Shown: in pieces, positions 61,554-64,000 of the stretch
How positions within the stretch are numbered: position 1 is the stretch's first letter
How the letters are laid out: each line of letters starts with the position of its first letter
The notes under the pieces: generated by a model
Told to the model about the DNA's origin: nothing
Database searches by the model: none
What the model saw: only the letters and a program-made list of their open reading frames with translations
Source: Thunnus maccoyii
Taxonomy: Eukaryota > Chordata > Actinopteri > Scombriformes > Scombridae
Direction: 5' to 3'
Assembly (NCBI RefSeq): GCF_910596095.1
Contig: NC_056548.1
Location: forward strand, 14,724,651-14,788,650
DNA: 64,000 nucleotides
Program-made: the position numbers and the translations under genes

Positions 61554-62735
61554 ATGTGAAATGTTCCTTCATTCTCCAATAAGATTTATTTTTTGATATA
61601 ACATTTTAAAAAGCATTAGAGTGTAGAATAGTTAAAATAAATGACATTTCTATGACTCGCGTCTAGCAAACCAGTATAAATTGTGCATGCAAAGGGTAAA
61701 AAAAAATCCATGTTCAGTATGAAGACTTAAAATGACAATTTTCATAAAAGAAAATCTGCAGTGAAATTGTTCCACATGATTTTCACGGATTTAAACCTAC
61801 ATAGTTATTTTCTTAAATAATTATGTGAAATTAGCTCAAGCCACTGGTAGGCTCAATTCTTTAAAAAAAAAACAAAAAAAAAACGTGCTTATATTAAAAA
61901 AATAAGATTTAATATTGAATTTAACACTAAAATACTTATGAAGATGGACATTTTTTTTGCAGTGTGAGTGTTGGAAATTCCACTTTCACTTGAACTTGTC
62001 ATATGTTCTCATCTTAATTGGTGCATTTGCTCTGTTGAAGGAGAAAATCCAATGATGGGTTGTTAATATTCTGTACGGATCCCTGTTTAGGTTGTACAGT
62101 ATGTTAAAGCAGCACAAGGCGCTTTATTCCCATGTGACGAGTGATGATTGACCCAGTAATGCCAGCTGCACCAAGCAACACAGATCATAAACATCTGGCA
62201 TAGTTTTATGAGTCAAATATATAAAGTTTAATCTAAAAGACCCAAGATTCAGTTGCATAATGTATATTTATTAATTTTATTTTTTTGAAACTGATGTATC
62301 CTGGGAAATAATAACATGGATATATATTTTGATTATGTATTGGGCTGCTTGCTGCTACTCTTTATGGTTGGCATTATCTTTTTTTCATTTAGAGAGCCAT
62401 ATTCAGCTAAAAAAAAAGACAAAAGTCTGTTTGTTGTTCCAGACATTAATAAAAGATTCATACAAACAAAGAAACTGTGGCTAATATCCACTCAGCAGAG
62501 CTGAAAGCTGATGATAAGGTCAGTTTTGCTTTGTGTGGGTTTGTTTGCTGCTACATTAAATCTGTATCTATGTCATGTTCATGCGTGAAATGGTTTGCCA
62601 TCTCATGGCTATAGAATCTGATTTACTGCTTCGACCTGAAGAGCTACAGAAATAATCCTGGAGATCTGTCAGAAATAAAAGTATGTTGCTCTAAGAATTT
62701 ATCTGTTCTCATTCAGAGATGCTGTGCAATAAAGG
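61554..62735 (+). other. htr1b: htr1b 3' flank / 3'UTR
   Basis: Possible polyadenylation signals: AATAAA at 61636-61641 (about 80 nt past the stop), near 62449, and at 62728-62733. No further gene; the 62-codon frame at 62,316 lacks features. Confidence 0.5.
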
Positions 62736-63166
62736 CTTTCAAGTATTTGTCACAATTGTTCACAATTGTTACCTTTAGATGTAATGAAGGATTAGAGTAA
62801 TGTGCCAAGCGTATCATGATGATGTCAAGATGAAGTCCAACAAGCTCTTGAGGCACTCACAGACATGACACAGAATTAAACAATACACATCAGTTCAGAT
62901 GAATGTGCGTCATTGACACATCAGCTCCTCCTGGCTTTTTTATTCTAAGACAGGATTGGGATTCTGTTGAGGTTATGATTTTCAATATGGTTTGAACTCC
63001 CCACCATCTTTCTGTCCTTCCAGTCGCTCTGCTGCGTTCCTGCAGGCAGAGGAGGACACAGTCTATGTGGTCAACAGCTGTCACAGTTCAATAAGTCATG
63101 AGAGCGACGATGGGCAATGCTCTTCTGGTGTACTTCACATACACAGAGTGAGCCACTCGTATTGTC

Positions 63167-63286
<120 letters not shown>

Positions 63287-63479
63287 GGCTTTCCATATAT
63301 GAATTTTCATACGCCTCATCATGCATGAAAGATGATTGCACCTGAGCAGGCAGATGTTCAAAGAACCACAATGTCTAGGATTTTCTGTGGCTGTTACAGT
63401 AAGCTGAAAGACTGAGGAAAGTGACAGGTTCAAAGATCAGCCACTGCAAAATTTATGAGCAAGGACTCCCAGAACTCCC

Positions 63480-63720
63480 TGGTGGAAAGTAACAAAGTAC
63501 ATTTACTCAAGTACTGTACTTTTTTGAGGTACTTTTATTTTACTTGAGTATTTCCATTTGATGCTACTTTATATTTACACTCCACTACACTTCAGAGGGA
63601 AATATTGTACTTTCTACTTCACTACATTTATTTGACAGCTTTAGTTACTTCACAGATGAAGATTTGACACAATGGATAAAATAACAAGCTTTTAAAATAC
63701 AACACATTGTTAAAGGTGAA
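63480..63720. repeat. Dispersed fish repeat (TACTCAAGTACTGTACTT family)
   Basis: The text AGTACATTTACTCAAGTACT, then TTTGAGGTACTTTTATTTTA, and CTCCACTACACTTCAGAGGG is a well-known teleost interspersed repeat, likely a non-autonomous DNA element. Confidence 0.7.
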
Positions 63721-63721
63721 A

Positions 63722-64000
63722 CCAGTGGTTTTCAACCTTTTTGACGTCTTACAAAAAGCAGTGTGTAGTCGGGTCACATTTGAGATGTCTATGAGTTGTT
63801 AACAGTTCCACCAAATAGTGGTTTTTCCCTCTAAACTTCTCACATGGTTTCATTTCAATAAATGTTCAAATGATCCAATATTTCACCAAAAATCAAAGAT
63901 GAGTGACTGATGACTGATTGACAGATTTGTGTATCAGAACTTTGTTTTTTCTTCTTTCCTCTCCCATTAATCAACTCATGACCCCTCAGATTTATCTGGT
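63722..64000. repeat. hAT-like repeat start, truncated by window edge
   Basis: Begins CCAGTGGTTTTCAACCTTTT, close to the CAGTGGTTCTCAACCTT ends of hAT/Charlie-type elements. The other end lies outside the window or is lost. Confidence 0.45.

Overview
The window reads as chromosomal DNA of a ray-finned fish, most likely a percomorph. The evidence is split genes with canonical GT/AG introns, TATA boxes and AATAAA signals, AT-rich intergenic DNA full of microsatellites, fish-type LINE and MITE fragments, and a gonadotropin alpha-subunit precursor of the 117-residue form typical of perch-like fishes. All identifications come from reading translations and splice sites by eye; no database search was run.

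Layout from left to right. (1) 1-1805: first coding exon and part of intron 1 of znf292, minus strand. (2) 2869-4228: complete cga (glycoprotein hormone alpha), minus strand, with a TATA box. (3) 4.3-11.3 kb: intergenic DNA with a decayed LINE, triplet repeats and an unexplained coding-like patch near 6.3 kb. (4) 11.3-20.1 kb: syncrip (hnRNP Q), plus strand, 11 coding exons that join in frame to 543 residues, with two related box C/D snoRNA candidates in its introns. (5) 22.1-38.7 kb: complete snx14, plus strand, 29 coding exons joining to 940 residues, plus an unlisted 147-nt frame-preserving candidate cassette exon. (6) 40.57-46.56 kb: complete nt5e (CD73), minus strand, 9 exons, 575 residues, convergent with snx14; its introns carry a MITE-like palindrome and a perfect 20-bp hairpin. 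(7) 46.9-48.7 kb: two LINE 3' fragments in tandem. (8) 48.7-59.9 kb: gene desert with dispersed repeats and a ~0.4 kb direct duplication. (9) 59.95-62.7 kb: single-exon htr1b, plus strand. (10) 62.7-64 kb: a long CA repeat and dispersed repeats.

The genes are not an operon and have unrelated jobs: chromatin/transcription (znf292), endocrine hormone subunit (cga), RNA binding (syncrip), ER/lipid-droplet sorting nexin (snx14), extracellular adenosine production (nt5e) and serotonin signalling (htr1b). They form a conserved block matching human 6q14-q15 (NT5E-SNX14-SYNCRIP-HTR1E-CGA-ZNF292), except that htr1b lies beside nt5e and no intact htr1e lies between syncrip and cga. No wholly new biological system is evident. 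The best leads are the snoRNA pair, the snx14 cassette exon, the in-frame upstream AUG in cga, the coding-like island in a syncrip intron, and the possible receptor relic near 6.3 kb.
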